DNA from: Saccoglossus kowalevskii
Lineage: Eukaryota; Hemichordata; Enteropneusta; Harrimaniidae
DNA length: 46,690 nucleotides
Direction: 5' to 3'
Assembly: GCF_000003605.2 (NCBI RefSeq)
Contig: NW_003122912.1
Span: 12,277-58,966 of the forward strand
Position numbers and translations under genes: made by a program. Below, one piece after another: positions 35,273-45,910 of this stretch (position 1 is its first letter; each line of letters opens with the position of its first letter). Under the pieces are notes generated by a model. The model was not told the DNA's origin, did no database searches, and saw only the letters and a program-made list of their open reading frames with translations.

Positions 35273-35967
35273 TTTTTGCAAACAAAGCTGAAATTCAGTG
35301 TCTTAGTTTTTTCATTGAACGAGTCACGATCTTTTTTTGCTGGAATCTGTGTTGGAGCTACATCATTCTTTGTTGTTGAACCTTCTTCAGGATTTTCAGC
35401 TTAAAATATGAAAAAAAATGTTACAATAGGGATATTTTACAACAATGACATACAGTTATGGCATCTCATTCATTGAGACCACAAAATAATACTGCCTATG
35501 TTTACAAGTTATGGCATCTCATTCATTGAGACCACAACATTATAAGACCCATTCATTAAGACCACAACATAATAGAACCCACAAGTTACAAAAGTAAACT
35601 AATAAAATACTAACCATTGCTCTGGATACTTTTTCTGGATATACGGCAATTACATTGAGGACATGGAACACTACATAGTCTGCACTTGATGTCTTCATTT
35701 AATAATTTAGGCACCATAAGTCTGTGATATCTGTTTTTGACAGCTTTTTTCAAGGACTTGAACAATGTTTTATCGTGTTCATTGTCGGCTGGTATCTTAG
35801 AGATGACTGCAGTATACATATTTTCGAATGTAACGACATCCGATTTCTTCAGATCGACGCAGATTTTGTCAATCATAGGAAAATACTGTGCAAATGGAGA
35901 CAGTTTCACCATATTTACGAATGGTGCTTCTACAAATTGTTGTACTTCATATCAGAAACAATGGTGA
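35273..35967 (-). CDS. 3' part of an unrecognised minus-strand gene, two exons
   Basis: The right-hand exon (from about 35950 down to 35613) reads MVKLSPFAQYFPMIDKICVD, TAVISKIPADNEHDKTLFK and a cysteine-rich block CRLCSVPCPQCNCR. It ends with one base of a codon before GTTAGT. The next exon (35402 down to 35273) starts after TTTTAAG, restores the frame and reads ENPEEGSTTKNDVAPTQIP to FSFVCKKK and a stop. A minus-strand AATAAA lies near 35250. The coherent junction and polyadenylation signal support a real transcript end. The paired cysteines could bind zinc; no domain is recognised and the start is not visible. Confidence 0.5.
35455..35580. repeat. short direct repeats in the intron (CATTCATTGAGACC units)
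   Basis: TTATGGCATCTCATTCATTG and the following AGACCACAA occur at about 35456 and again at about 35509, 53 bases apart. A shorter variant with ATTAAGACCACAACAT follows near 35554. This small tandem duplication lies within the intron of the minus-strand gene. Confidence 0.75.
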
Positions 35968-36289
35968 AACGCGCAGATATCAATAATATTAGACACACAA
36001 AAGTGATGCGGTTCTGATACGCCCTAGCTTACTGGGAAAATATACAGTTTGTTTGATAGTCGCTTTTGTCAGATAGTCGCGTTGCAAGCGCGTACCAATC
36101 TATTGACAACTTCAATCCTTTTAATAGCTTTTTAGTGAAAAAAACATGCTCAAACTGACCAACTGCATGCGTCTTTTTATCAGTACCAATGGGTAAACAC
36201 CTTCCATGCCACTTTTTATCAAATGTACTGATACAAAATTTAATTCAATACCATATGGTATACGATGTTAAATATATATTATTTTTTAG

Positions 36290-36456
36290 AGGGGGCGACA
36301 TGGGTTATGCAGTGAATGAAGAAGATCTTCAGTCAATTGCAGAAGAAAAAGGAGGTGGCGTGCCACTCCCGGACTATATATCGTCAGAGTTTAGAGCAGC
36401 AGCTGATGCTGAACTGTCACTGAAGAAAATGCACATAAAGCATACATGTTTCTTCG
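36290..36456 (+). CDS. possible isolated exon, unrecognised
   Basis: A TATTATTTTTTAG acceptor ends at 36289 and a GT donor follows at 36457. The open segment reads DMGYAVNEEDLQSIAEEKGG, VPLPDYISSEFRAAADAELS and LKKMHIKH. Its composition is that of a folded, charged protein, unlike the surrounding AT-driven frames. No family is recognised and neighbouring exons are not seen. Confidence 0.35.
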
Positions 36457-37014
36457 GTACATTTTCAACTAATATATTGTTATCCACTCTTGGTTATGCA
36501 ACTTATTTTTTTGGTCTTGTGTTATTTTTGTAACCCCATACTTGGTCATTTGTCTCTATATTGAATTGTTATCGGCTATAATAGTTTTCATATGCAGATT
36601 AGTAATAACCACAGTTTCTATTCTAACTGAACTTGAGCTTGGTCGAGTGTCAAGGTGATATGCACAACAATGCACTGAATAATCCTTCGTGGAACAGTAG
36701 GTCATGTGGCAAGGAATGGTATAATCAGATTTACAGGTTTCCTTTCAGCACAGCTATGTTGTCAGCCAATTAGCTGACAGTGTAGGTCGATCAGATGTTG
36801 ATACAAGAAAACATAGAGCAAGATTGAACAAAGTCAAGAAAAAAAAAGTGTACACAAAATATCAATACCCCCTGGTACATTTTATTCCACAAAATAATAC
36901 ACTCTAGGTTCAGAAAACTCCCTGGTTCATTTGACATCTTCCAAAAATGTCTGTTTTACAGACTAATCTACATACACAACTGATTGGCAGCATCTTTTCT
37001 TCAAACTTAATTAA

Positions 37015-38116
37015 GGTAGCGAGACTATTATTTGTGTTGAAAATTACGATTTTCACATTTATTTATTAATTGATGAAATGCACTATAAACTTTCATGTGA
37101 TAAATAAAGTCAACATACCATAGAATGTCATGTAAGTTGGTTAAAATGTAGATTTTCTGAAGGGAAGCAAGGCAGCCTCAGTAGTGTTTTCCAAAATCAA
37201 CAACACAGGTTTAATCTGTGTGGCTATAAGTTTCAAAGATAAACTCAAGACAAAGCAATGTTAGGATGTGTTATCAGTAGCTATCTGACACACAATGAGT
37301 GTTTCCAAACATTTGAGTGGTTTGTCTCCGCCCCTGTTTGTTTAACAGATTAGTCATTTGCATATGAATGTTTCAGACACAAGGTCACACAGCCACTGAA
37401 AAAAAATCATTGATTTTGGTGTTTTAATCTGCCGAATTTATCCAATTATAGCTATCCCATTCCTTTACTTTTTGGTTTCCAATAGCCTTACACATTTGGA
37501 TGTCCCTACACATGTTAAAACAGACCATGATGGGAAAACAAATCGCTTGTGCAGATAAACAAGCTTGAAAATCTTTGCTGTTACTTCATGGACGTTTTCT
37601 AGGAGTTTATGTTTTTCAAAATACAAGGTCTTTAACAAAAAATAACGTATACTTATTGTCGTCGGATTAACACCAAATTTTCACAGCTTTGAGGTGACAG
37701 TGAGAGGAACTTGAATGTGTCCAGACAAACTATTTCATCGATTATTTACCAACGAGTTGTGGTTTGAGTTTGGGGCAATGCGACTAAAACAGTAATTGAA
37801 ATTCAGCACGCTGTTTTTTAAAACACGTTGCTTGCATAAAACTGACCAGACACATTCAATTTACCAGACTATTGAACAACTAGAAAAAATACTTATTGCC
37901 AGCATAAATGTGTAATTATTTTTTTTACAGAAAAAGTTATTTTTCACCTTTGATTAAGTAACGGGTCATAGAATGCAGATACGGGCATGGCAAACACACC
38001 TTTGTAAAGCTTGAAGTCTGGAGATTCTAAAAATATATACTTTCGTGGGTCTATTTGTAGTCATTTGGTCACAATTAGAAGATGAAAACAAGAATGCAAA
38101 TAATAGTCCCGCTACC
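37015..38116. mobile_element. 1.1-kb non-autonomous DNA transposon, TTAA target site
   Basis: The left end GGTAGCGAGACTATTATTTG (37015-37034) matches the inverted right end (38097-38116) at 19 of 20 positions. TTAA flanks both sides (37011-37014 and 38117-38120), the target duplication of piggyBac and Kolobok transposons. The ends do not start with the CCC typical of piggyBac, so a Kolobok-like origin is somewhat favoured. There is no open frame of note inside. An inner pair of inverted TTGAATGTGTC-type segments lies near 37710 and 37845. The well-kept ends suggest it is younger than most repeats here. Confidence 0.88.
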
Positions 38117-38224
38117 TTAAGATTTTTTTTATTCTTTGAACTGCAAGTTAGAAACTTGCCACAGAACTTATTTCTTTATATTGTGCATACATATCTGGGT
38201 TTAATTTTGTGTTAATTACTGCCA

Positions 38225-38860
38225 AAAGTCCGCCCCTAACTACATTCTGTGGCCAGCAGCAGGACCTTATGTTGGTATGATCTTCACTTCTGCATGTCGA
38301 GAGGCAATATACACGAAATACCATTCACTGCGGCATACCATAGAGGTGCATTGAAAACTTCATGTGCCAAGGCCACTCAAAATTTGAACAATTCTCAAGA
38401 GCTTGTCTTGTTAATGCTATATTTGAAGACATTTTATTAAAACGTGAAAGAATTGACAAAGATGACAATGTCTGCAAGAGTAGTCAAGATGGACAGCATT
38501 GAAGATATACTAGTATACCAATGGCATTAACAAAATAAGCAGAGAAGCGACGCCATATAACATAAGTATGTTGAATTCTTTGTCAAACATGCAGTAAATA
38601 AACCAATGAAGAAAACGTTTTTAACTTACACAACACTATGGGTACTTTGTAGTGGGCTTATGCGTTGTAAATGACAATACCTACACACTTTTCAGGAGAG
38701 TAAAACATTTTATTAGAGAGAATGTCAATTCAGTAGTACTTGCCAATGAAAATATTTGTGACTCTGTTGTTAGTTCAGTGCTTTCAGATATAGTAGACTT
38801 ATTGAGTATTGATCAAAGCTGTCAAATGGCCTTAAAGAAGATACAGCTATTAAACTAATG
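38225..38860 (+). other. possible broken exons, unrecognised
   Basis: Segments such as NYILWPAAGPYVGMIFTSAC (about 38238-38300), FEQFSRACLVNAIFEDIL (about 38375-38430) and FIRENVNSVVLANENICDSV (about 38705-38770) read like protein but lie in different frames. They precede the helicase head at 39105 and may belong to the same decayed unit or to another transposon gene. No family is named. Confidence 0.3.
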
Positions 38861-39039
38861 TTCATGTGTGTGTGGAAATGCGGATCAATATAAAAGGACA
38901 TTCTAAAGCAAGAAAATTTATCCAGCAATATAAGGCCATCTTTGCTAGCCAAGGTCTAAGTTTATTCGACCAAGCCTCTAAACAGACCTTGGCAGAACGA
39001 CCATGCGTATTCTAACAACGTCTAACAGTTGTCAGTTGC

Positions 39040-39112
39040 GGCTAATCATTGTCCAATCAGTTTGCGTGTTACAAATCCCTCTTTGGCGTTTCATTTTAAA
39101 CAAAATGGCGGT
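39040..39112 (+). promoter_or_regulatory. compact promoter: CCAAT box and YY1-like start site
   Basis: CCAAT lies at 39053-39057, about 48 bases before CAAAATGGCGG at 39101-39111. The latter matches the YY1 motif AAxATGGCG that often overlaps transcription or translation starts in animals. It includes the ATG at 39105, which also has a good purine context (A at -3, G at +4). Confidence 0.45.
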
Positions 39113-39282
39113 GCCCATGAATCGTGATATTTGTGATGATAAAATTGCGAAAGTTTTCGCTGTTGGTGCCCTCAAGCCTTATCAGGTACAGGCAATCGAC
39201 GCAGTTTTGTGTAGGAATGATGTCTTTATAACGACAAAAACAGGAAGTGGAATTTTGTTTTATAATTGTGTACGTCCAAGCT
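39105..39282 (+). pseudogene. RecQ-like helicase head fragment (copy A)
   Basis: From the ATG in the YY1-like motif the frame reads MAVPMNRDICDDKIAKVFAV, then LKPYQVQAIDAVL and a nucleotide-binding loop FITTKTGSG. These are the start of the RecQ-like superfamily 2 helicase core (Q-like motif and motif I). The GKS of motif I is missing: after GSG the text is ILFYNC and then a stop, so the fragment cannot bind ATP normally. Nothing after 39282 resembles helicase until the separate copy at 43.1 kb. It is a truncated copy, perhaps cut off by an insertion or deletion at the GC-rich hairpins. Confidence 0.6.
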
Positions 39283-39316
39283 GATTGGGCGCCTTGTTTC
39301 GAGGCGCGCCCAATCA
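39282..39316. repeat. GC-rich hairpin with inverted CCAAT boxes
   Basis: The arms TGATTGGGCGCC (39282-39293) and GGCGCGCCCAATCA (39303-39316) are nearly perfect complements. Each arm carries a CCAAT core. It sits exactly where helicase similarity ends. Confidence 0.75.
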
Positions 39317-39356
39317 GATCTCACTGCTTAAGATACGCAATTAGCCTATGCGATTT

Positions 39357-39397
39357 CGCACGGCATCGTGTAGAGGCCGAAGACACGGGACCGTGCG
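39357..39397. repeat. second GC-rich hairpin
   Basis: CGCACGGCATCGTGT (39357-39371) can pair with ACACGGGACCGTGCG (39383-39397) with a few bulges. Its base composition differs from the AT-rich surroundings. It may be a transposon end or a structured RNA segment. Confidence 0.55.
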
Positions 39398-40423
39398 ATT
39401 CGGACGATGTACAAGGCCAAACAAGGTTTTTGTGGGTCTGTTATTCAACTATCACGGATCACGAAGTAGGATGCAGATAATTGTGGGATTCCGGCCCAAA
39501 GGCCTGAATAAATGACTCAATTTTAAAACATTCCTAGTTCTGCGAGAACGTGCCTGTTATACTGCAATAAAACCATGCTCATTCACTCTGCCTTCTTAGA
39601 CCTCATATTTGACATGGTTCTGGCGTTTCTCTCTATTTGTGTAACAAAATAAACAGTTTTAGATTCACGAGAGTAAAATGAACCCCCTACTTTTTTTACA
39701 CACAGTCTCTCTATAGACTATGGTATATTTTCGGGGACAGACAAGTCACAGAACATTCTACCAAATTTATATATGTTGGAATAATATTGTATACACAGTT
39801 CAGGAGAGTCAACAACTATCCAAAAGTACAGTTGTCTAATAGTTTTCAGCCTTTGTTTTCACGGTGATTGTTACCAAGCGATGAAAATGTCTGGGTGTCC
39901 ACCCCAAGAATAAAAGGATATACGGCATTCAATTCATTCATTACTTACTACAGTACCCAACCATATCTAGCCACACTTCCTTTCACGTCATACTAGTATT
40001 AATCAGTATATGTTTTTTCAAATTGGAGTTCTCCACCGAGAGTGTTGTTTCGGCAGCAGCAAATCTCGATCCAATTCATTTTGTTGGCATGTGCTGTCTC
40101 AGTTTCAACCGCTCACACACACGTTTTGGCTCGTGTTGGTTTGGCACGACTCTCGGTACGTGTATAGATATGTGGTAGAACAAAATTCAGTATTCAAATT
40201 TTGTCAATTTATAGTCGCGTGAATCCAGGAACTGAATCCCAGTCCAGGGATATTATTCTACCCGTCACCGACTTGCTGTTTGCAAGAGCTTTGATACACG
40301 CCATTTCAGAATTGTGCCATAGTAACCTACGAGTAGACATAATCTTTAGAAACCCAAATCACAAAATTTTCCCTGTAAATTAAATGGCCATCAAACATTG
40401 CAATATACTACATATTATTAGTA
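39398..40423. other. no supported gene
   Basis: No recognised coding segment up to the start of the Tigger-like element. Confidence 0.4.
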
Positions 40424-42946
40424 CAGTGGCCCCTCGCTAAGTCGCGGGTACTTGGATGGCTCCCAAAATTTCTATTGTGTTTTGAAGTACAAAGACTAAT
40501 GTTTCGTGGCATAGTGTTTTTAACTAACCGTTAAAGAGACAACTTAACACCTACTGTCCGTCAATTGCTGAGATGCTGGGTGACGGCAGCCTTACTCAAG
40601 GTGTCAACAGGGGTGTCGAGTAGTGACCGTACGTACTTCTCGGCCGGTCCCATTTTGGTATACCTCTAAAAAACTCGCTACAATGAGTTGAATTCATTGA
40701 ATTCTGATCTCTATTTCTCAATTGAGCAGCATGTCAAAGCGAAAGCTATCCAGCCTCTTCGTACGCCATAAACTCACGGCAATCGACCGTGTCAAGTAGA
40801 GGTAAAACCAAGTTAAGGGTTGCACGTGATCTAGCCGTGGTTGAGCCCACTATTCGTGGGTGGGTAAAAAATGAAAAGTAAATTTGACCAAGACCAAGAG
40901 GCGGAACTGAACAGAAAAACATGCGAAAGTGTCCGACAATGATGACATCGATAAAGCTGTTCGGTCTGCCGGAACTCCACTATCTGGTCCCATCACCCAA
41001 TGCAAAGCACACAACTCAGATATGACGACTTTGAATTTGAGGCCAGTTCAGGGTGGTTCTTGCGATGGCAAAGAAGACACGCTATCGATACACGCAGTCT
41101 CAATCCAATGGCGAAGCTCGATCTGGGGTCTTGTCTCGTTTCCGTTCTGTCTTAGAGAATACTGCCTGACACATGTGATGATACATCAGTTAACTAAACC
41201 AAGGGTTTATATGTTCATATATTTATCTGGGAATTACATTTCAAAGCAGTGGAAATTTCACAATAGCGATAGACTGCTTAGCTAAAAAATCATTACGTGC
41301 ATTGGGTGCACTTAGACAAACTTTAAATTTAGGGCATCACACTGTTTCCCCCCAAAATGGCATACATCTTTTTAAAAGTACAGTGTTACCAATTATCATG
41401 TATGGGTCAGAAGTATGGGGTGCTTTCACTTTTAAACTGTACAAAACAAAACAAAATAGTATTATTACTAATGAAGCATTCATTGAAAAATTGTTTAGTG
41501 ACAAAACCCAAATTGAACAGCTTCACATCAAATTATGTAAGGAGGTCTTGGGTGTACATAAGAAAGCAAGCAATAATGCTGTCAGAGCAGAGTTGGGATG
41601 CTACCCTATTACTATTGAACTTGATTGATATTTCAAATTTTAAAACAATTGTATGTAGAAAAAAATTGGTTGCAAAGTCAACAACAAACAGAAAATAACA
41701 AATTACGAACATACAACAAAATAAAATTAGCATTCAAATTTGAGCCATACCTGGAGCTTATGAAAAATATAAAACATCGAACCAGCTTAACTAGGGTTAG
41801 AATTTCAGCTCATTCACTTCCAATCGAAAAGTTGAGATATCAAGGAATACTTCCAGAAGAAAGAATTTGTACACTATGTGATCTAGGGGCTGTTGGCAGT
41901 GAAACTCATGCATTCATGAACTGTGAAAATATTGAAATTAAGAATAGTCGTATAGAATTTTTAAATATGGTTTCGGTTTATGATGAAAAAATTCAAGAAT
42001 TATCCAAGGATAACTTACTTAAAAAATTATTTACTTCAAATGATAGTTTCATTGTTAACAGTCTCGGAAAATTTGTTCATCAAATTATAATGTCCAACAA
42101 TATCTAAATATCTAAACAATATCTAAATATCTACTACTAATATTTTATATTTCTTTGCTTACTTATTGTTTTATTTGTTATTGATGTTTGTTACTTGTTG
42201 TTGTATGTTTATTGGCCATAGATAATGTAATTCAATGCATTATTTCGTGCCAAATAAAATATACTATACTATACTATGTTTTTCAATGCACGACCTCCCT
42301 CTTTCACGACGTCCCTCGGTAAGTCGCGGCCCTCGAATATGGGCGCCCATCAATTTCCTCTCGCACCACAGTCAAATTTAGCCACTCACATCGGCCAGTA
42401 TCTGAAAACAATGCTTATGCTATGCACCATAACAAGAGCCCGCACAAGCACTTAGAAGCAACTTTTGCCATCAAGGAAATACTTGAGGCGTTCGGGAAGT
42501 CAGCTGTCAATGTGTCGCCCAAGCCATGCAGTCAACACCAATGCCGCTAATTTCAAATCAGTTGCCTAAAACAACCACAGGCTATTTTGATAGTCGTGAC
42601 GCTGCTGGTAGTGCATATACTCAAAGCTGCACACTCCCTGGTCGTGCAATCATTAGAACTCACAAATACAAATTGCCACTTATTTGTTAAGCTTCAGGGC
42701 AGCGGGTTAGTGAACTTCGGTTTTAAGCAGTTCCTTAGCAATGACCCCACTCAAGCTGATATCACTGTGTTGGTTGCAGAGTCAATGTTTCCTACCGAAG
42801 ATGGGGCCGCCTTATCTGTATTTGCCGCATGGCTAAAAAGTATATCAACTGGGGAATAGAGGGATATATATAAATAATATGTTTTGTAATTTTGGAGTCG
42901 TACGGCTAGAGTGTCGACAGTTCTCGGGCTATTCAAGCGAGGGCCG
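40424..42946 (+). mobile_element. pogo/Tigger-like DNA transposon, decayed and interrupted
   Basis: The left end CAGTGGCCCCTCGCTAAGTC follows a TA dinucleotide and is typical of Tigger termini. From about 40731 a transposase head is readable with one stop: MSKRKLSSLFVRHKLTAID, then RVARDLAVVEPTIRGWVKNE, the CENP-B-like helix-turn-helix that binds the ends. The DDE part is not recognised. A similar end phrase, CCCTCGGTAAGTCGCGG, occurs near 42312 in the same orientation. A worn inverted version, TTCAAGCGAGGGCC, ends near 42945 just before a TA. The outer limits are therefore inferred, and two Tigger copies rather than one are possible. A LINE tail occupies the middle. Confidence 0.6.
41190..42278 (+). 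mobile_element. 5'-truncated CR1/L2-like LINE tail inside the Tigger element
   Basis: The C-terminal reverse transcriptase region reads YLGITFQSSGNFTIAID, LAKKSLRALGALRQTLNL, LFKSTVLPIIMYGSEVWGAF and LHIKLCKEVLGVHKKASN with AVRAELGCYP. Then, after a frameshift near 41626, comes a thumb/tail segment with RISAHSLPIEKLRYQGI and a CTLCDLG zinc-like element to the stop at 42107. It ends after AATAAA with an ATACT repeat (42261-42277), a tail type seen in CR1/L2-group LINEs. It lacks endonuclease and catalytic palm, as usual for 5'-truncated copies. There is only one clear frame break, so it is fairly young. Confidence 0.8.
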
Positions 42947-43090
42947 TAAGCCCCGAGATACGTTTATAGCATGTAACGCTCTAATGCGGCATTACGTAGA
43001 AATTGCCCGGTGACGTTCCTGCTGAGACTTTTCACTCAGACTACATCATACACCGATCAACCAGGTCACCAATAAATAAAGAGTAGAAAC
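42947..43090. other. short spacer between Tigger end and helicase copy B
   Basis: No gene. It may hold the 5' flank of the helicase copy. Confidence 0.35.
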
Positions 43091-44815
43091 TTGACCACAA
43101 AAACTCCACTGTCGTCTGGTCTGTATGGTGTAAAACAAGCAGAAATATCTTGTCCTGATAACATTTTCCGAGCTGTAACAAAGGTTGGTTATACCGAAAT
43201 ACGTGAAATCCAGCAACACGTCGTGGAAGGCTACTTATGTGGGAAAGACGTGTTTGTTACGGCTCCGACAGGCACTGGAAAATCATTGACATACGAAATT
43301 GCATACTATCTATTGGACACCGTTGGCGAATTTACTGACAATCCGACTTCCATCGTCATAGTAGTTTTACTGTTGATTGCCCTGACGGGAGAACAAGTTT
43401 CCTGACTTTTAGCGGAAGGTGTCAAAGCTGCTTGCTTGGCGATGGACAGTACAACAATGTATTTGGAACTACGGAATCCTTTTTTGGAAAACTTCGATGG
43501 ATGCTTCTATCACCATTATACAGAGTCAAGACACATGCGATATTTATCGATGAAAGTCATTGTATTAATAATGGTGATTGAAGGACCGACATATAAATTT
43601 GCACCACTGTTTTGACACGATTTGTGTCTTTTTACCATTTCGATTTCATGTTTTCCGACAGACTGTCCACATCATATTCGTGGCAAGTTTTTATAAATTT
43701 TGCTGCCATTCGCATGTTATACTTACTGTAAATTATATATTGTAACTGAATTGTGATAAATTTCGTTGCCACTCCGCAAATTGTGCTGTTGAACAACACG
43801 AAAAAAGGACATTCTTGTAAGCAACAAATTAGCTACTGTTTAAAAGTTATTTTTTTTTTATTTCTATGGATCAATGTATGACGGTAAACATGGAAACCTT
43901 TATAATGTGTATCCTGTTACTTTTTTCAGAAAAAAACAGACGAGAAAGCTGGTGTTAAATGGCTTATTGCGGAGTGTAATAGTCATTGGATTTTGTAGAA
44001 AAAAGCGACATTGTTAATTTTTTTTTAGATCATTTAGGAGATAAATCATATCTCCCAGCAGACTCTGGTTCGTGTGATTTTAGCACACGTTTATTTGGAA
44101 TGTTCCATTCTAAGACTAACAGTAAGGTGAGTGATCATATTATAGCTTTTTTTCCAATATCCAAATGGTGCAGTCTGGGTTTTATTTACCACTATTGCCT
44201 TTGGTATGGGCATGGATGTAAAAGGTGTACATCAGTTCTCACACCTTGGTCCATCAAATGACATTGATGACTATTTGCAAGAGACAGACAGAGCTCAGAG
44301 ATTCCACCGCGATGAGCAGCGCTATCGTAATCAAGTATACATATTGTTTGAGAAGCAGTAGTATTTCTCTATCTATGGAAGATTACTGCAAGTTTAAATC
44401 GTCTTGTAGAAGACAATTCATTTTAAAATGTGCAATTCTGTTTTGCACACATGATGTGTGCTTGGAGAAGTGTAGTGGTTCTTTCCATTTAAAATTCAGA
44501 GATGTACAGCCCATTCATGTGGGGACAACAATTAAAAAAAAAGACACTTGAGACATATTTGTTTGTGCACAGAAGCACATTGCTAGATGACAGGGAAGAG
44601 AACGAGATATTCATAGGTGCAGACATCACAGGATTTCTGAAATCTCTCATTCGCAATATAGTCAAGTATTTCCTTGAATGTCAGTCAGTTTTTTTCTCTC
44701 CTGAACATGTTAGCAACCGTATTGGAGGTACTGGAAGCATCTGATACGGATCTTGATAGTGATGTTTCAAACTCAATTGAATTGGAGGAGACATTATATG
44801 ACAATAACAGTTTCT
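43091..44815 (+). pseudogene. RecQ-like helicase (copy B), frame-broken
   Basis: RecQ-like helicases unwind DNA using ATP. Motifs occur in order: FVTAPTGTGKSLTYEIA (motif I, intact, about 43250-43300), VVLLLIALTGEQV (Ia, about 43360-43400), FIDESHCINN (motif II, 43543-43572), and a WLIAECNS linker near 43955. DHLGDKSYLPADSG and RLFGMFHSKTNS (44030-44128) follow, then GMGMDVKGVHQ (about 44200-44235), DIDDYLQETDRAQR (motif VI, about 44260-44300), and a zinc subdomain DYCKFKSSCRRQFILKC (about 44380-44432). Motif VI normally reads QExGRAGR; both glycines are changed. A tail TLETYLFVHRSTLLDD and LEVLEASDTDLDSDV follows. Frame changes and stops show it is dead. Relatives of this kind are multicopy in invertebrates, and some DNA transposons encode helicases. 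Confidence 0.78.
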
Positions 44816-45910
44816 GATTGCAACATATTTTTTTGACAGTGGTGATGTTGATGCTTATCGTCAAAAACTAGTCAAGGATTGACTACCATTTTCAGATAGC
44901 TGGTGAAACAAAATTGAAACAAAAAAAAAATGCTATTTACTTTTTTTATAGCCCATTACTTGTGTACTTTCTATAAACTTAACTGAAACTGCATAACCAT
45001 TGTTATTTATTGTGTATCTGTTTTGTTAAAAATTGCAAGCTTTTTCGAACAGTGTGTTGAATACTACATGGGTTAGCTTTCAAGACAGTTGATCTTTCTG
45101 TACTGTACTATTTTGATACCGACATTGTTGAGCTATATAATGAGTAAATTTTTGTTAGAAAAATACATTTAGCTGTACTTAGCCACTGCTAAATGTACAG
45201 AATTTACAATGCGACGCTGCAGTGCAGCTTCAATCCTGTTCTTTGAGTCTCTTATACTTTCTTGTGGGAAAAATCTCGAAAATACAGGAAAACAGTGATA
45301 AACCATTGATGGTCTTGTAGCTGAACGTGACTAATAGCACCAGTAATTAAATAAGCTTCAGTAAACTTATCCAACAATTCTGAATCTGAATAATAGTCAT
45401 GATAATAGTCTTTTATACATTTCTGGCATCAACAGCATTTCTTGCATCAAACAAAGTCCATATGTCTCTGGATGAACTTGTGCTTTACAAGTGACATCAG
45501 ACAACCTGTCAGTTAGGGGGTCCACCATGTGTGTGTGTGTGTGTGGGGGGGGGGGGGGTTAAAAAAATACAGATTGTCTGTTTAAGGAAAGAATTACATA
45601 CATCAGTAGGTAACTTAGTATATTTATTCAGTGAATTAAAGAATACCAGTAATGAATTAATACAACATTATTAGTATCTGTTTGTGAAAACAATGTTTCT
45701 GTTGATACAAAAAGTACTTTTCAATAAAATTACAAAAACCTACGTCAGATCCATATAACGCTGACATTGTGTCACTAACACTTCAATTACTAGTGTGGCG
45801 GACTGTACGGTACTCCCACTGTCCTTGCTGTCCCGTAAAGTATGGCGGGTGGAGCATGGAAATAAATATAATAATAATGGTTCGCTGGAGAATAACTTTA
45901 TTCCGGTGAG
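44816..45910. other. interval with possible minus-strand exon
   Basis: On the minus strand, 45190-45520 reads DPLTDRLSDVTCKAQVHPET, then in another frame CQKCIKDYYHDYYSDSELLD and KFTEAYLITGAISHVQL. The paired cysteines and protein-like composition suggest an exon of a broken gene; no family is recognised. Confidence 0.3.
45529..45558. repeat. GT repeat followed by a G14 run
   Basis: A (GT)8 tract runs directly into 14 consecutive G. Such tracts are unstable and the exact length is likely to vary or be mis-assembled. Confidence 0.95.

Noticed and set aside
42587-42859. 90-residue frame within the right part of the Tigger element
   Set aside because: No similarity to the transposase DDE or to any other family was recognised; left as element body.
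40424-44815. One helicase gene split by the Tigger and LINE
   Set aside because: Both sides contain their own start region and motif I, so they are separate copies.
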